A DNA stretch of 64,000 bases from CAVRIA01 sp963721115 (lineage in GTDB: Bacteria; Desulfobacterota; Binatia; HRBIN30; CADEER01): assembly GCA_963721115.1 (NCBI GenBank), contig CAVRIA010000010.1, positions 124,001-188,000 on the forward strand. The letters run 5' to 3'. The notes below the pieces were generated by a model. That model searched no databases. It worked only from the letters and a program-made list of their open reading frames with translations, and had not been told where the DNA came from. This document shows, one piece after another, positions 28,170 through 37,123 of the stretch; the first letter of the stretch is position 1, and each line of letters begins with the position of its first letter. The position numbers were made by a program, and so were the translations under genes.

Positions 28170-30475
28170 GCAATACGGCATTGAAGATCCCGACAGACCC
28201 CCGGCGCGACGTTCGCGCCGCCAGCCCGCTGCAGCAGCTGATCGAGCACGGGCAGAGCTACTGGCTCGACAACCTGAGCCGCGCCATGATCCGCGACGGC
28301 GAGCTCGAGCGCCGCGTCGCGCGCGAGGGCCTGCGCGGCGTCACCTCGAATCCGAGCATCTTCGACAAGGCCATCTCGAAGGGGGAGGAGTACGACGAGC
28401 AGATCCGCGACCTGGTCGAGCAGGAGCGATCGATCTCCGAGATCTACGACGCGCTGACGGTCGCCGACGTGCGCGACGCGTGCGACGTGCTGCGCAGAGT
28501 CTACGACGAGTCGGACGGCGACGACGGCTTCGTCAGCCTCGAGGTGTCCCCGTATCTGGCGCACGACGCGGAAGCCTCCCTCGCCGAGGCGCGGCGGCTC
28601 TTTGCGGCCGTCGACCGACCGAATCTCTTCATCAAGATTCCCGGCACACCCGCCGCGGTGCCGGCAATCGAGGAGGCCCTGTTCCTCGGCATCAACGTCA
28701 ACATCACCCTTCTCTTCTCGATCGAGAGCTACGAAGCCGTCGCCCGCGCCTACGTCCGGGCGCTGGAGCGCCGCGTGGCCGCCGGGAAGCCGCTCGCCGC
28801 AGTCGCCTCGGTGGCGAGCTTCTTCCTGAGTCGGATCGACGTGCTGGTGGACGAGCTGCTCGGACACCGCATCCGCGCAGAGGTTCGCTCCGCACCACAC
28901 CCCGAGCTGCTGCTCGGAAAGGCCGCCGTGGCAAACGCCAAGCTCGCCTATCAGAGTTTCCGGCGAATCTTCGCCGGCGACCGGTGGACGGCGCTGCAGA
29001 GCAAGGGGGCGCGGGTGCAGCGCGTGCTCTGGGCGAGCACCAGCACCAAGGACCCGTTGTACGGCGACGTGCGCTACGTCGAGCCGCTGATCGGTGCGGA
29101 CACCGTGAACACGATGCCCGCCGCGACGATCGCGGCATTCGCCGACCACGGCGTCGTCGCGGATACGTTGGAGGAGGGCATCGAGGAATCGCGGCGGGTC
29201 GTGGACGACCTCCGGAGCGTGGGGATCGATCTGGAACGCGTCACCTGGCAGCTCCTCAACGAGGGGGTGCAGAAGTTCATCGATCCGTACGACGACCTCA
29301 TGTCGACGCTGGCCGAGAAGCGCCACCGCTTCGTCGACATGAACGGGACGCCCCAGCACCTCGCGGCCGGCGCGGTCGAGTCCGGCGTGGAGTCCGCCCT
29401 CGAATCCCTCGCGACGCGGCGCTTCGGGGCGCGGCTCTTCGCCCGCGACCCTCGGCTGTGGACGTCGCGCCCCGAAGAGGTGGAGGCGACCCGGAGCGGC
29501 CTCGCCTGGCTTGCCATTGAAGGCTCGGGCGACACCGCGAAGGAGATCCGGGCATTCGCGAGGGAGGTGCGCCGCGGCGACCTGCGCCACGTGGTCCTGC
29601 TCGGCACGGGTGGCAGCGGCCTCTGCGCCAAGGCGTGTCACCGGATCTTCGTATCCGCCGGCGACGGGCCGGATCTCGCCGCGCTCGACGGCGCCGATCC
29701 CAGCGCCGTCCGAGCGGTCGAGCGCGGCCGCGACCTGGCGACGACCCTGTTCGTCGTCGCCGGCGGGTCGGCGACGGCGGAGACGCTGCGCCTCTACCGG
29801 CACTTCTGGAACCGTCTGGAGGAGGCGGGAATCGCCGCGCCGGAAGAGCACTTCGTCGCCGTCAGCGCTCCCGGCACGCGGCTGGCCGACGAAGCCCGGA
29901 AGAGGCGGTTTCGCCGCTGCTTCGAGACCGCCCAGGACGGAACCGGACCGTACTCCGCGCTCTTTCCTTGTGGGCTGGTGCCCATGGCGCTGGTCGGGAT
30001 CGACATCGAGGCGCTGCTCTGCGCCGCGCGTCGGATGCGAATCGGCTGCGGGCCCGAGGTGCCGGCCGCGGCGAATCCGGCGCTTCACCTCGGGGCTCTA
30101 TTGGCAATGGCCGCGCGGGCCGGCCGCGACAAGGTGACGTTCGTGTTCTCCGAAGCCCTCGCTCCCTTCGCCCGCTGGCTCGATCCGCTTCTGGCGGCGA
30201 GCGCGAGCAGGAGCGGCCCCGGCCTGCTGCCCGTCGACGGCGAGCCGCTCGACCGCCCCAGAGTCTACGGCGAGGACCGCGTCTTCGTCTCGCTACGCCT
30301 CGAGGAAGAGCCCGACCAACGCTCGGCGAACGCGCTCGCCGCCCTGGAAGAAGCCGGACACCCCGTCGTGCGCATCGAGCTCGCCGACCGCCTCGGCATC
30401 GGCGGCGAGATCTTCCGCTGGCAGCTCGCCGCGGCGACGGCAGCGGCGATTCTGGGAGCGAACCCGTTCGGTTAG
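28166..30475 (+). CDS. Bifunctional transaldolase / glucose-6-phosphate isomerase-like fusion
   Basis: The protein has 769 residues. Residues 15-370 are a transaldolase: LSRAMIRDGEL, GVTSNPSIFDKAIS, IKIPGTPAAVPAI, GINVNITLLFS, VASFFLSRID, WASTSTKDP and NTMPAATI. Residues 390-769 form a SIS-type isomerase part with VVLLGTGGSGLCAKA, FVVAGGSATAETLR and an ALVGIDIEALL helix. The usual Tal-Pgi fusion is about 950 residues, so the isomerase half is shortened and may lack some active-site residues. The frame is intact. It is translationally coupled to transketolase, giving a non-oxidative pentose phosphate module that joins sedoheptulose/erythrose chemistry to hexose phosphate interconversion. Confidence 0.88.
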   Translation: MSNTALKIPTDPRRDVRAASPLQQLIEHGQSYWLDNLSRAMIRDGELERRVAREGLRGVTSNPSIFDKAISKGEEYDEQIRDLVEQERSISEIYDALTVADVRDACDVLRRVYDESDGDDGFVSLEVSPYLAHDAEASLAEARRLFAAVDRPNLFIKIPGTPAAVPAIEEALFLGINVNITLLFSIESYEAVARAYVRALERRVAAGKPLAAVASVASFFLSRIDVLVDELLGHRIRAEVRSAPHPELLLGKAAVANAKLAYQSFRRIFAGDRWTALQSKGARVQRVLWASTSTKDPLYGDVRYVEPLIGADTVNTMPAATIAAFADHGVVADTLEEGIEESRRVVDDLRSVGIDLERVTWQLLNEGVQKFIDPYDDLMSTLAEKRHRFVDMNGTPQHLAAGAVESGVESALESLATRRFGARLFARDPRLWTSRPEEVEATRSGLAWLAIEGSGDTAKEIRAFAREVRRGDLRHVVLLGTGGSGLCAKACHRIFVSAGDGPDLAALDGADPSAVRAVERGRDLATTLFVVAGGSATAETLRLYRHFWNRLEEAGIAAPEEHFVAVSAPGTRLADEARKRRFRRCFETAQDGTGPYSALFPCGLVPMALVGIDIEALLCAARRMRIGCGPEVPAAANPALHLGALLAMAARAGRDKVTFVFSEALAPFARWLDPLLAASASRSGPGLLPVDGEPLDRPRVYGEDRVFVSLRLEEEPDQRSANALAALEEAGHPVVRIELADRLGIGGEIFRWQLAAATAAAILGANPFG

Positions 30476-30500
30476 CTGCCCGTTGAAAAGCCCACCCGAT

Positions 30501-30580
30501 GCTTCGACAGGCTCAGCATGAGCGGAACCCCGCCCTGATTTCAAAGGACTTTTCCGCTCGCCCTGAGCTCGTCGAAGGGC
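30501..30580. repeat. Dispersed palindromic repeat, family B
   Basis: CTTCGACAGGCTCAGCATGAGCGG and, 30 bp on, CCGCTCGCCCTGAGCTCGTCGAAG form an imperfect inverted repeat. A second copy lies at 48778-48880. This CTTCGACAGGCTCAG type is widespread as an extragenic repeat in bacteria. Here it sits between the convergent fusion gene and the lipoprotein gene and may end transcripts. Confidence 0.7.
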
Positions 30581-30660
30581 CCTCCGCCTTTTTCAACGAG
30601 CTGTTAGGCCAGTCGCTTGAGCTCGAGCGCTGATGGCCCCTAATAACTCCGATCGTACAT

Positions 30661-31245
30661 CTAATCGGTCAAGTCCTTGATCGCTTTCTGGCTTTCGCTC
30701 TCGTACGTTTCCTTGGAAATCAGCTTCCGATTGTAGAGGTCGCGAAGCGTGCGGAGACGCTCGGCGAGTCGTTGGGTCTTTGTCGTCCCATCGCCGGAGG
30801 CCCCGGTGGTGAGGTTTCGGTCGCCAACGATCTGTTGAACGGTAATACCGGGAGGCGCTGGCGCTGGCTTGGCCGTGGTCGGTTGTGGTTCGCAATCTCC
30901 ACCCGTCAAGGCTACATCCACTGGCAAAAAAGAGCGGGGACTTTTGAAGATAGCGAGGATACCGGCTGTGAAGACGTATCCCACGATACGTCCCCCTGCG
31001 ACGCGCGTGACGAGCGGCCCCTCGATCGGGTCGCAATTCCTGAAGTCGACTCTCCAAGTATGCTTATTGCTGACCTCGTCGCGCGGTATCTTGGTGTATG
31101 CTGGGGTCGTGCCTATGAATTCGCCATCCACATAAGCCTTCGCCCCTGGTGGATAGCCCTTGATTAATACCGTTTCGGAGCATGCGCAGAGGACCGCCGC
31201 CAGAAATGCGCTTGTGGCGAGATAGAGAATGAGCGCACGCGGCAT
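30661..31245 (-). CDS. Lipoprotein with PEGA-like domain and SHOCT-like tail
   Basis: The product has 194 residues from ATG 31245. The N-terminus is a lipoprotein signal with the lipobox-like LCAC near residue 21. Residues 24-60 fit a PEGA-type beta-repeat (VLIKGYPPGAKAYVDGEFIGTTPA). A hydrophobic stretch (GGRIVGYVFTAGILAIF) may be a re-entrant or membrane segment. The last 30 residues (LRTLRDLYNRKLISKETYESESQKAI) match the short SHOCT-like helical hairpin often found at protein ends. Upstream in-frame ATGs at 31299 and 31269 exist but would bury the signal. Likely inner- or outer-membrane anchored; function unknown. Confidence 0.72.
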   Translation of the reverse strand: MPRALILYLATSAFLAAVLCACSETVLIKGYPPGAKAYVDGEFIGTTPAYTKIPRDEVSNKHTWRVDFRNCDPIEGPLVTRVAGGRIVGYVFTAGILAIFKSPRSFLPVDVALTGGDCEPQPTTAKPAPAPPGITVQQIVGDRNLTTGASGDGTTKTQRLAERLRTLRDLYNRKLISKETYESESQKAIKDLTD

Positions 31246-31439
31246 CGAACTGGGTTGGCGAGCGGACATCCAAAACCGGCCGGTGGAAACGGTGGACATA
31301 GGAGCCTTGATACTCGGAAGCAGGACGGGGGGTCAACTACACAGCGTGCTTGCACGGCGTTTCTGGGCGGGGGTTCCGGGGAGGCCCCGAATCAGCCTTG
31401 CCATTCGGCGCGAGCGTGGTCTACGATCCCAGACTGCGC

Positions 31440-33153
31440 ATGGCCGTCCACATCAGCGAAGAGGACCGGCGGGCAGCTGCCGTCGTCACCACATCCGGCT
31501 CCGGGCACCGGTTCGAGATCCAGCTCGGCCATTTGTGCAACAACCGCTGCGTGTTCTGCTCCAGCGGCCAGCTCACCGCGATGAAGATCGCCCGCCCGGT
31601 GCCGCTCGAGCCGATCATCGAGGCGCTCGAGCAGGCGCGCGCCGCGGGGGCGACACACCTGACCTTCCTCGGCGGCGAGCCGACCATCCACAAGCGCTTC
31701 CTCGACGCCCTCGCCAGGGCGGTGGAGCTCGGCTTCGAGCACATCGTCATCTTCACCAACGGCGTCATGTTTCCGCACCCCGGCTTCATCGACTCGGTCA
31801 CGGCGCTCGGCAACTTCGAATGGCGCATCTCGATCCAGGGCGCGACCGAGGAAGCCCACGTCGCGGCGACGGAGCGCCCGCAGTCGTTCCAGCGCATCGT
31901 GCACGGCCTCGGCGAGCTGCAGCGGCGCGGCCAGCTGGTGACCACCAACATGTGCGTGAACGAGCGCAGCTACCGGTCGCTGCCGCACTATCCGGAGCTG
32001 CTGCGGAAGTACGGCGTCAGCCAGCTGCACGTCGACATCGTGCGGCCGGAGAGCACCGGCGAGCGCGACGAGGATCTACCTGCGCGAGATCATGCCGCGC
32101 TACTCCGACATGGCGCCGTACTACGCCGAGATGCTGGCCGGCTTCGACCGCTGGGATCCGGGCTTCGACGTCAACGTCGGCAACCTCCCGTACTGCATCC
32201 TCCCCGAATGGGGCTCGCGCATTCACCACGGCGGGCAGAAGACGGTCACCAAGTCCTCGGACGGCACCGGGCTCGAGGACGAGATGAACAAGTACGAGTG
32301 GCAGACGTCGCTGCGCACCCACCTGCCGACCTGCGAGGAGTGCGTCTTCCGCTCGCGCTGCACGGGAATCTTCCGGGTCTACCTCGAGCTGCACGGCGGC
32401 GACGAGTTTCGTCCCGTCAGCCGCGAGGCGCTCGCCGCCCTGGACGTCGAACGGCGCAACTTCGTGCTTCTCGTCGAGCCCTTCCTGGCTCCGCTGCGCG
32501 CGGCGCTCGCCGCCGGCGAGATGCCGGCTTCGTGGCGCCTGCAGCAGGAGATCACCGAGGACCGGCGCCGCGAGGTGGAGCTCGTATTCACGCACGAAGA
32601 GGGCGGGCTGGTGCGGCTGCGCTTCGTTCGCCCGGGTAGCGGTCGAGCGCCGGTGATCGGCAGCGCCGAGTACGACGTCGACGCGGAGGCCGACCTGGCG
32701 GTGCCCGTCGAGGCGCTCGCGGTTCTGTTCGAGTGGCTGCGCGAACGTCTGGCCGCCGCGCCCGATCTCTCGCCGGCCCCCGCGCTCGCCGGCGACGCCG
32801 CCGAGCGCGCCCTGCGCGGATCGGTGCTGGCGCGCGGACGCCAGCGCGTTGCCGCCCTGGCGGGGCGACTGCGGAGCCGCTTCGTCTCTCCCGGGTGGCG
32901 CCTCGAGCCGCTTCGCTGGCCGGCGGAGACGACCGCGAGAGCTGGTCGCGCGAGGCCCCGGCGACGCCAGGTCGACGTGTGCTTCACGCTCGCCGCGCGC
33001 GGCAACCGCTCGCAGGTCGGCGTCGACTTCCGCGTCGCCGACACGCGCGATCCGAGTGCCAAGGCCGCGATCGACGAGCTCGTCATCCTGCTGCGGGGCA
33101 CTCGCCCGGCCGCCGCCCCATCAGCCGACACCGCCGCCGCTTCCGTACAGTAG
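31440..33153 (+). CDS. Radical SAM/SPASM-like enzyme with long C-terminal extension (one frameshift)
   Basis: The product has about 570 residues. CNNRCVFC (Cys 33, 37, 40) and LGGEPTIHKRF mark the radical SAM core, and ISIQGATEEAH corresponds to the SLHG strand of relatives. CEECVFRSRCTG near residue 300 is the auxiliary-cluster motif. A roughly 250-residue tail follows, strand-rich, with Ala/Arg-rich linkers (FTHEEGGLVRLRFVRPG, VDVCFTLAARG), unlike the other radical SAM proteins here. One break near 32080: an extra G in GACGAGGATC; removing it gives RDEIYLREIMPRY. ATG 31440 is the first ATG before the core; upstream GTG codons are possible. It stands alone, 25 kb from the Hxs operon, and its substrate is unknown. 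Confidence 0.82.
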
Positions 33154-33191
33154 TCGGTCCTTCGAAGCGGCAATCCTCGCCACCGGGACCG

Positions 33192-33242
33192 TCAGCCGCG
33201 CAGCGGATTGACGACTTCGATGGCCGAGAACTGCAGGAAGTC
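33192..33242 (-). pseudogene. Remnant of a PIN-toxin C-terminus
   Basis: About 16 codons on the minus strand read GDFLQFSAIEVVNPLRG and a stop. They match the end of the PIN-domain toxin at 41432-41870 (TDTDFLQFSAIEVLNPLRG). Nothing upstream continues the match, so this is the tail of a lost toxin gene. The adjoining DNA (about 33250-33345) is itself repeated at 44945-45052. Confidence 0.6.
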
Positions 33243-33348
33243 GCCAGCACCGCTGGCCGTCGGGGTCGCGCCGGGGCCAGCCGCCAATCTCTCTCCCCGT
33301 GCCGCTCTCCACCACGGGCGCTGGCGGGCTGGCGGGCATACGGATGAA

Positions 33349-33379
33349 ATGGTAGATCTCATACCATGAAATCTACCAT
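33349..33379. promoter_or_regulatory. Palindromic operator over the vapB start
   Basis: ATGGTAGAT and ATCTACCAT are perfect 9-bp inverted arms separated by 13 bp that include the ATG of the antitoxin gene (33366). This is the usual arrangement for AbrB/VapB-type autoregulation, in which the toxin-antitoxin complex represses its own operon. Confidence 0.75.
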
Positions 33380-33629
33380 CGACTCTGCCGGGCGGATTGT
33401 CATTCCGAAAGACATCCGCCGTGAAGCCGGCCTGCGTCCGGGCATGCCGCTGGAGGTGCGATGGCGGGAGGGATGCATCGAGATCGAGCCGCAGCCCTTG
33501 CCGATCGAGCTGCAGCGCAGAGGGCGTCTCGTCGTAGCCGTTCCGCGCGGCGAGGTGCCACGCCTGCGGGCGGACGATGTGGAAGGGGTTCGGCGGCAGC
33601 TGCGCCGCGCGAGAACCGGGAGCAGCTGA
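33366..33629 (+). CDS. vapB: VapB-like antitoxin, AbrB/SpoVT fold
   Basis: The protein has 87 residues. The N-terminal 45 form a swapped-hairpin AbrB domain: STIDSAGRIVIPKDIRREAGLRPGMPLEVR, with the classic DxxGRIxIPKxIR core that binds DNA. The Arg-rich remainder should wrap the toxin. A perfect palindrome straddles its start. The toxin gene begins 6 bp after its stop. The pair is a type II toxin-antitoxin module in which the antitoxin neutralises the RNase. Confidence 0.88.
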   Translation: MKSTIDSAGRIVIPKDIRREAGLRPGMPLEVRWREGCIEIEPQPLPIELQRRGRLVVAVPRGEVPRLRADDVEGVRRQLRRARTGSS

Positions 33630-33635
33630 GTCGCG

Positions 33636-34070
33636 GTGGCCGGCTTCTCCCCGGACACCAGTTGCATGCTCGCTGCGGTGTGCGGCTGGCACGAGCATCA
33701 TGAACGCGCGGCGGCGGAGTTGAACCGGCGGCTCGGCGGCCGGCAGACGATGATCGTGGCGGCTCCCGCGCTGGTCGAGACGTACGCGGTCCTGACCCGG
33801 CTGCCGCCACCACACCGGCTCTCTGCTGCCGATGCCCTGAAGTTGATCGACGCCAACTTCGCCAGCTCGGGGCGGATCGTCGTTCTCGACGCCAGAGGAT
33901 ACCTCGCGTTGCTCCGGACCTCGGCCGACGGAGCGATGGCCGGCGGGCGGATCTACGACGCGATCATCGCACAGTGCGCCGTCAAAGGTGGGGCAGCGAC
34001 GTTGCTGACGTTCAACGCCAAGGATTTCGTCTCGCTCGCCGTCCCCGATCTGGAGATCGCCGTCCCCTGA
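33636..34070 (+). CDS. vapC: VapC-like PIN-domain ribonuclease toxin
   Basis: The product has 144 residues from GTG 33636. The PIN fold is shown by the first acidic residue in FSPDTSCMLAA, Glu in ALVETYAVLTRLP, and the late acids in GGRIYDAIIAQCA and LLTFNAKDF. These form the Mg-binding cluster of VapC RNases, which typically cut tRNA or rRNA. ATG 33666 is a possible internal start but would remove the first Asp. A decayed copy of its 3' two-thirds lies at 45053-45424. Confidence 0.87.
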   Translation: MAGFSPDTSCMLAAVCGWHEHHERAAAELNRRLGGRQTMIVAAPALVETYAVLTRLPPPHRLSAADALKLIDANFASSGRIVVLDARGYLALLRTSADGAMAGGRIYDAIIAQCAVKGGAATLLTFNAKDFVSLAVPDLEIAVP

Positions 34071-34112
34071 GCACTCGGCGGCCGAGATGCGACGCCACTC
34101 TCGCGCTCGAGC

Positions 34113-35564
34113 TCAGAGTCGCCAGGCGAGCCAGCCCTGCGGCACGTAGCGGCAGGTGTAGCCCGTCTGGACGGAGGTGCGGAGATGACGGCCCAACGCG
34201 GGGTTCTCGACTTCGATCCTGGCGATCTGATCGCGGATGCGCTTGGTCACCGCGCTGCGCGCGCGCTCGAGGTTGCTCGCCCCGCTGCGGTCGCGCCCCG
34301 ACAGGCCGACCGCGCCGCGCAGCTCGACGAGCAATCGGTCGCGCTCGGCGCGCGCCTTCTGCCCGCGTCCCAGGTCGTGGCACTGCTCGCACTCCTCGAT
34401 CTCGGTGCGCAGCTCCTCGAGCCGCCGCTTGTAGGCCGCCCTGGCCCGCGCATCGAGGATGGGGCCGCAATCGCCCGACCCGTAGCGCGTCGGCATCGAC
34501 ACGTCGGGTTTCACGCTCGAGGGCCCGCCGCCATCGAGCTCCACCAGCTCGAGAACGGGGAACTCCCGCCCCGGATGGCGCAGGAGCCAGCCGAGATAAC
34601 GCAGCCCTTTGGCGTCGCGCAGCCGCGCGGTGGTTCCGGCATAGCGCACGGTCCAGAAGTCGCCTTCCCTGCGAAAGAGGTTCTCGGCACCAACTGAAGA
34701 CGGACGCGGCACGGAGGCGAAAACCTTGCCCTCGAAAGGCATGCTCTCTTCGCTTCGGCCCTTGCCGCCCTCCGCAGCTTCAGCCGGCACTGCTGGCTCG
34801 GCTTCGGGCACGCGCCCGAAGCCCGCATCGAGCGAGATTCTCTCGAAGCGCGGATCGCGCGCCATCTCCGCCGCCGACCGCGCCAAGACGTGATCCGCCG
34901 ACGACGAGTCGTCGCAGCTCGTCGCGATCAGCAGCAGCGGCGCGCTGCGCACGGCCGATGCGACGAACTCGAGCAGAGCGAGCGACTCCAGGTCGGCCTC
35001 GTGGAGATCGTTGAAGAGAACCACCAGCCCGCCGCGCCACGCCGCGCCGCCCAGAAACGACGCCACGCCATCGAAGAGGCCGAATCGAGCCGCCGACGAG
35101 TCGATCGAGCCCGCCGACTCCGCCGACGCGCACGCCTCCGGCAGGAGGCGCGCGATCTGGGGTCCAGCGGTGGCGGCGAGACCGCGCGTGACCTCGGGCC
35201 CCAGCGAGCGCGCGCACGACCGCAGGACCTGGATCCACGGCCAGAGCGCGGGACCGGCGTCCGTACCGCAGCAGCGTCCCCAGGCAACACGCGCGCCGCG
35301 GCGCCGCGCCTCGACGGCGATTTCCTCGCACAGCCACGTCTTGCCGCTGCCCGGATTCCCGCTGATGAGCAGGAGACGGCCGCGCCCGGTCACCATGTCG
35401 TCGAGCGCCGCGAGCGCGGCGCGCCAAGCGCCGGCGCGGCGGTGCAAGGAAGCGGTCGCAGGTGTCCACGGCGCGCCGCGGGGGGCCGCGATTCCATCCT
35501 GCGCACCGCGCGACTCGGAGGCGGCGGGCCCGTCTGCGCGGCCCTCAGTCTCGGCGAGCGCCAT
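34113..35564 (-). CDS. STAND/AAA ATPase regulator with C-terminal winged-helix-like domain (short form)
   Basis: This is a 483-residue protein. Walker A is GNPGSGKT (69-76), and Walker B-like LVVLFNDLHEADLESL lies near 185. It resembles the MalT/AfsR-like ATPase input domain of the regulators at 51.2 and 54.5 kb but lacks their TPR middle. The last 190 residues start with FRREGDFWTVRYAGTTARLRDAKGLRYL and end with ERARSAVTKRIRDQIARIE and LGRHLRTSVQTGYTCRYVP, the same module as in those regulators and in the orphan gene at 58023. A charged, Cys-containing helix (ECEQCHDLGRGQ) is inserted between the two halves. Frame intact. Divergent from the DUF1329 gene, which it may control. Confidence 0.78.
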   Translation of the reverse strand: MALAETEGRADGPAASESRGAQDGIAAPRGAPWTPATASLHRRAGAWRAALAALDDMVTGRGRLLLISGNPGSGKTWLCEEIAVEARRRGARVAWGRCCGTDAGPALWPWIQVLRSCARSLGPEVTRGLAATAGPQIARLLPEACASAESAGSIDSSAARFGLFDGVASFLGGAAWRGGLVVLFNDLHEADLESLALLEFVASAVRSAPLLLIATSCDDSSSADHVLARSAAEMARDPRFERISLDAGFGRVPEAEPAVPAEAAEGGKGRSEESMPFEGKVFASVPRPSSVGAENLFRREGDFWTVRYAGTTARLRDAKGLRYLGWLLRHPGREFPVLELVELDGGGPSSVKPDVSMPTRYGSGDCGPILDARARAAYKRRLEELRTEIEECEQCHDLGRGQKARAERDRLLVELRGAVGLSGRDRSGASNLERARSAVTKRIRDQIARIEVENPALGRHLRTSVQTGYTCRYVPQGWLAWRL

Positions 35565-35775
35565 TTCTGTGGTCCAGAACTCGACGCCCTGCGCGGGCCG
35601 TACACCCGATCATCGAGTCTATTCCTCCCCCCATCGAGTGAAACTATATCGGTGCGGGACCTTCTCAAGTCAATTGGGGATTTCCCTCATCTTTCTCCCT
35701 CTTGGGTCGACTCGCTTTTCAACTTGACCGTGTCGAAGGGACCATAGTAGCAAAGCCTGGGGGAAAACGTTTCGG

Positions 35776-37083
35776 ATGGATGCAGACACGCAGTCCTGGA
35801 CTACGATGTCGGCAGGTGCACTCGTCTTCTCCGTCGTGCTCGCGGTGTCCCAGCTACCCGCCGCCGTGACCGCGAAGGTCATCGATCGCACCAACTACCG
35901 GGAGGTCGCCGACCTCCTGCCTCCGTCGCTGGCGAACTGGATCGCGCGCGGGGATCTCGGGCTCGTCCTCGGCAAAATGGAGGACGAGGTGGAATGGGAA
36001 CCCGCCTTCCGGGGCGCATCGGAGGCCAACGCGGGCCGGTATGCTCTCGACGCGGAGGGTGGGCTGATCGATCGGCAGACGGGGGTACGACCGCCGCTCA
36101 CGTACGGCTTCCCGTTCCCCGGCATCGACCCGAGCGATCCGGCCGCCGGCACGGAGGTCATGTGGGACACCACGGTCGCGATCTACAAGTTCGAGGGGTT
36201 GCACACCCCGTTCGCCCTGACGTGGGTAGGACGTGGCGGCTTCGAGCGCCTGGTGCGCGGCGAGACCTCCGCGTTGAGCTTCGCCTTCCGGCGCGCTCCC
36301 CTTCCCAATTCGGACGCCACCGAGACGCGCGACCTGTTCGAGGCCCTCGGGCCCGGCTCGGTCAACGGCATCGCGACGCTGACCTGGCGCTACCTGGACG
36401 CCAGACCCGACTCCGTCTGGGGGTACACACCGACCATCCGGCGCGTGCGCGAGCTCACGGCCGCCAATCGCTCCGATCCGGCCTACGGGTCCGACCTCGT
36501 GCTCGACGATGGCCTTCTGTGGCTGGGGAAGAACCAATCCTTCACCTGGAGGCTCGCCGGCAGCCAGGACGTCCTCGTTCCGACCGCGGCGACCCGATAC
36601 GTCCCCCTGACCAGCGGCAAGCAGTGGGAGGGCGGGCAGGAGTGGATTTCGCCCCGCACGTTTCCCGGCGCGAAGTTCGGCTGGGAGACGCCCGGGTGGA
36701 AGGGGGCGCCGTGGCTCGCGACCAACATGGAATGGGTGCGCCGGCCCGTCTGGCTGGTGGAGGGACAGCCGAAGGACGCGTACTACAGCTACGGGCGGCA
36801 GGTCTTCTACATCGACCGCTCGACCTTCAAGATCTACTACAAGGTCGTGTACACGCCCGCCGGCGAGTACTGGAAGACGATCATCAACGACCTCGGCATC
36901 GGCGCCAGCCCGGACGGCAGCCAGCGCGAGGTGGTGGCGGCGGCGATCATCGCCGTCGACGACCGGGCCGATCACGCGACCTACACGCGCGGGAACTCTC
37001 CCGATTTCCTCGTCCAGTACAACTCCGCCCAGGCACGGCCCGAGATGTTCACCGTCGGCGGATTGATGAGGCTCGGCAAGTAG
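35776..37083 (+). CDS. DUF1329 family envelope protein
   Basis: The product has 435 residues. A signal peptide lies within residues 1-33 (VVLAVSQLPAAVTA). The body matches the DUF1329 family in length and order of motifs: PFPGIDPSDPAAGTEVMWD, WGYTPTIRRVREL, DVLVP...RYVPL, RRPVWLVEGQPKD, YGRQVFYID and the very end GGLMRLGK. DUF1329 proteins are periplasmic or outer-membrane partners of DUF1302 proteins and often accompany RND-type exporters of hydrophobic compounds. The DUF1302 gene follows 40 bp downstream. No exporter is in the window. Confidence 0.88.
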   Translation: MDADTQSWTTMSAGALVFSVVLAVSQLPAAVTAKVIDRTNYREVADLLPPSLANWIARGDLGLVLGKMEDEVEWEPAFRGASEANAGRYALDAEGGLIDRQTGVRPPLTYGFPFPGIDPSDPAAGTEVMWDTTVAIYKFEGLHTPFALTWVGRGGFERLVRGETSALSFAFRRAPLPNSDATETRDLFEALGPGSVNGIATLTWRYLDARPDSVWGYTPTIRRVRELTAANRSDPAYGSDLVLDDGLLWLGKNQSFTWRLAGSQDVLVPTAATRYVPLTSGKQWEGGQEWISPRTFPGAKFGWETPGWKGAPWLATNMEWVRRPVWLVEGQPKDAYYSYGRQVFYIDRSTFKIYYKVVYTPAGEYWKTIINDLGIGASPDGSQREVVAAAIIAVDDRADHATYTRGNSPDFLVQYNSAQARPEMFTVGGLMRLGK

Positions 37084-37123
37084 CCCGCAACGATTCGAGA
37101 ATCACGCATCGACGGCAGGGGTG

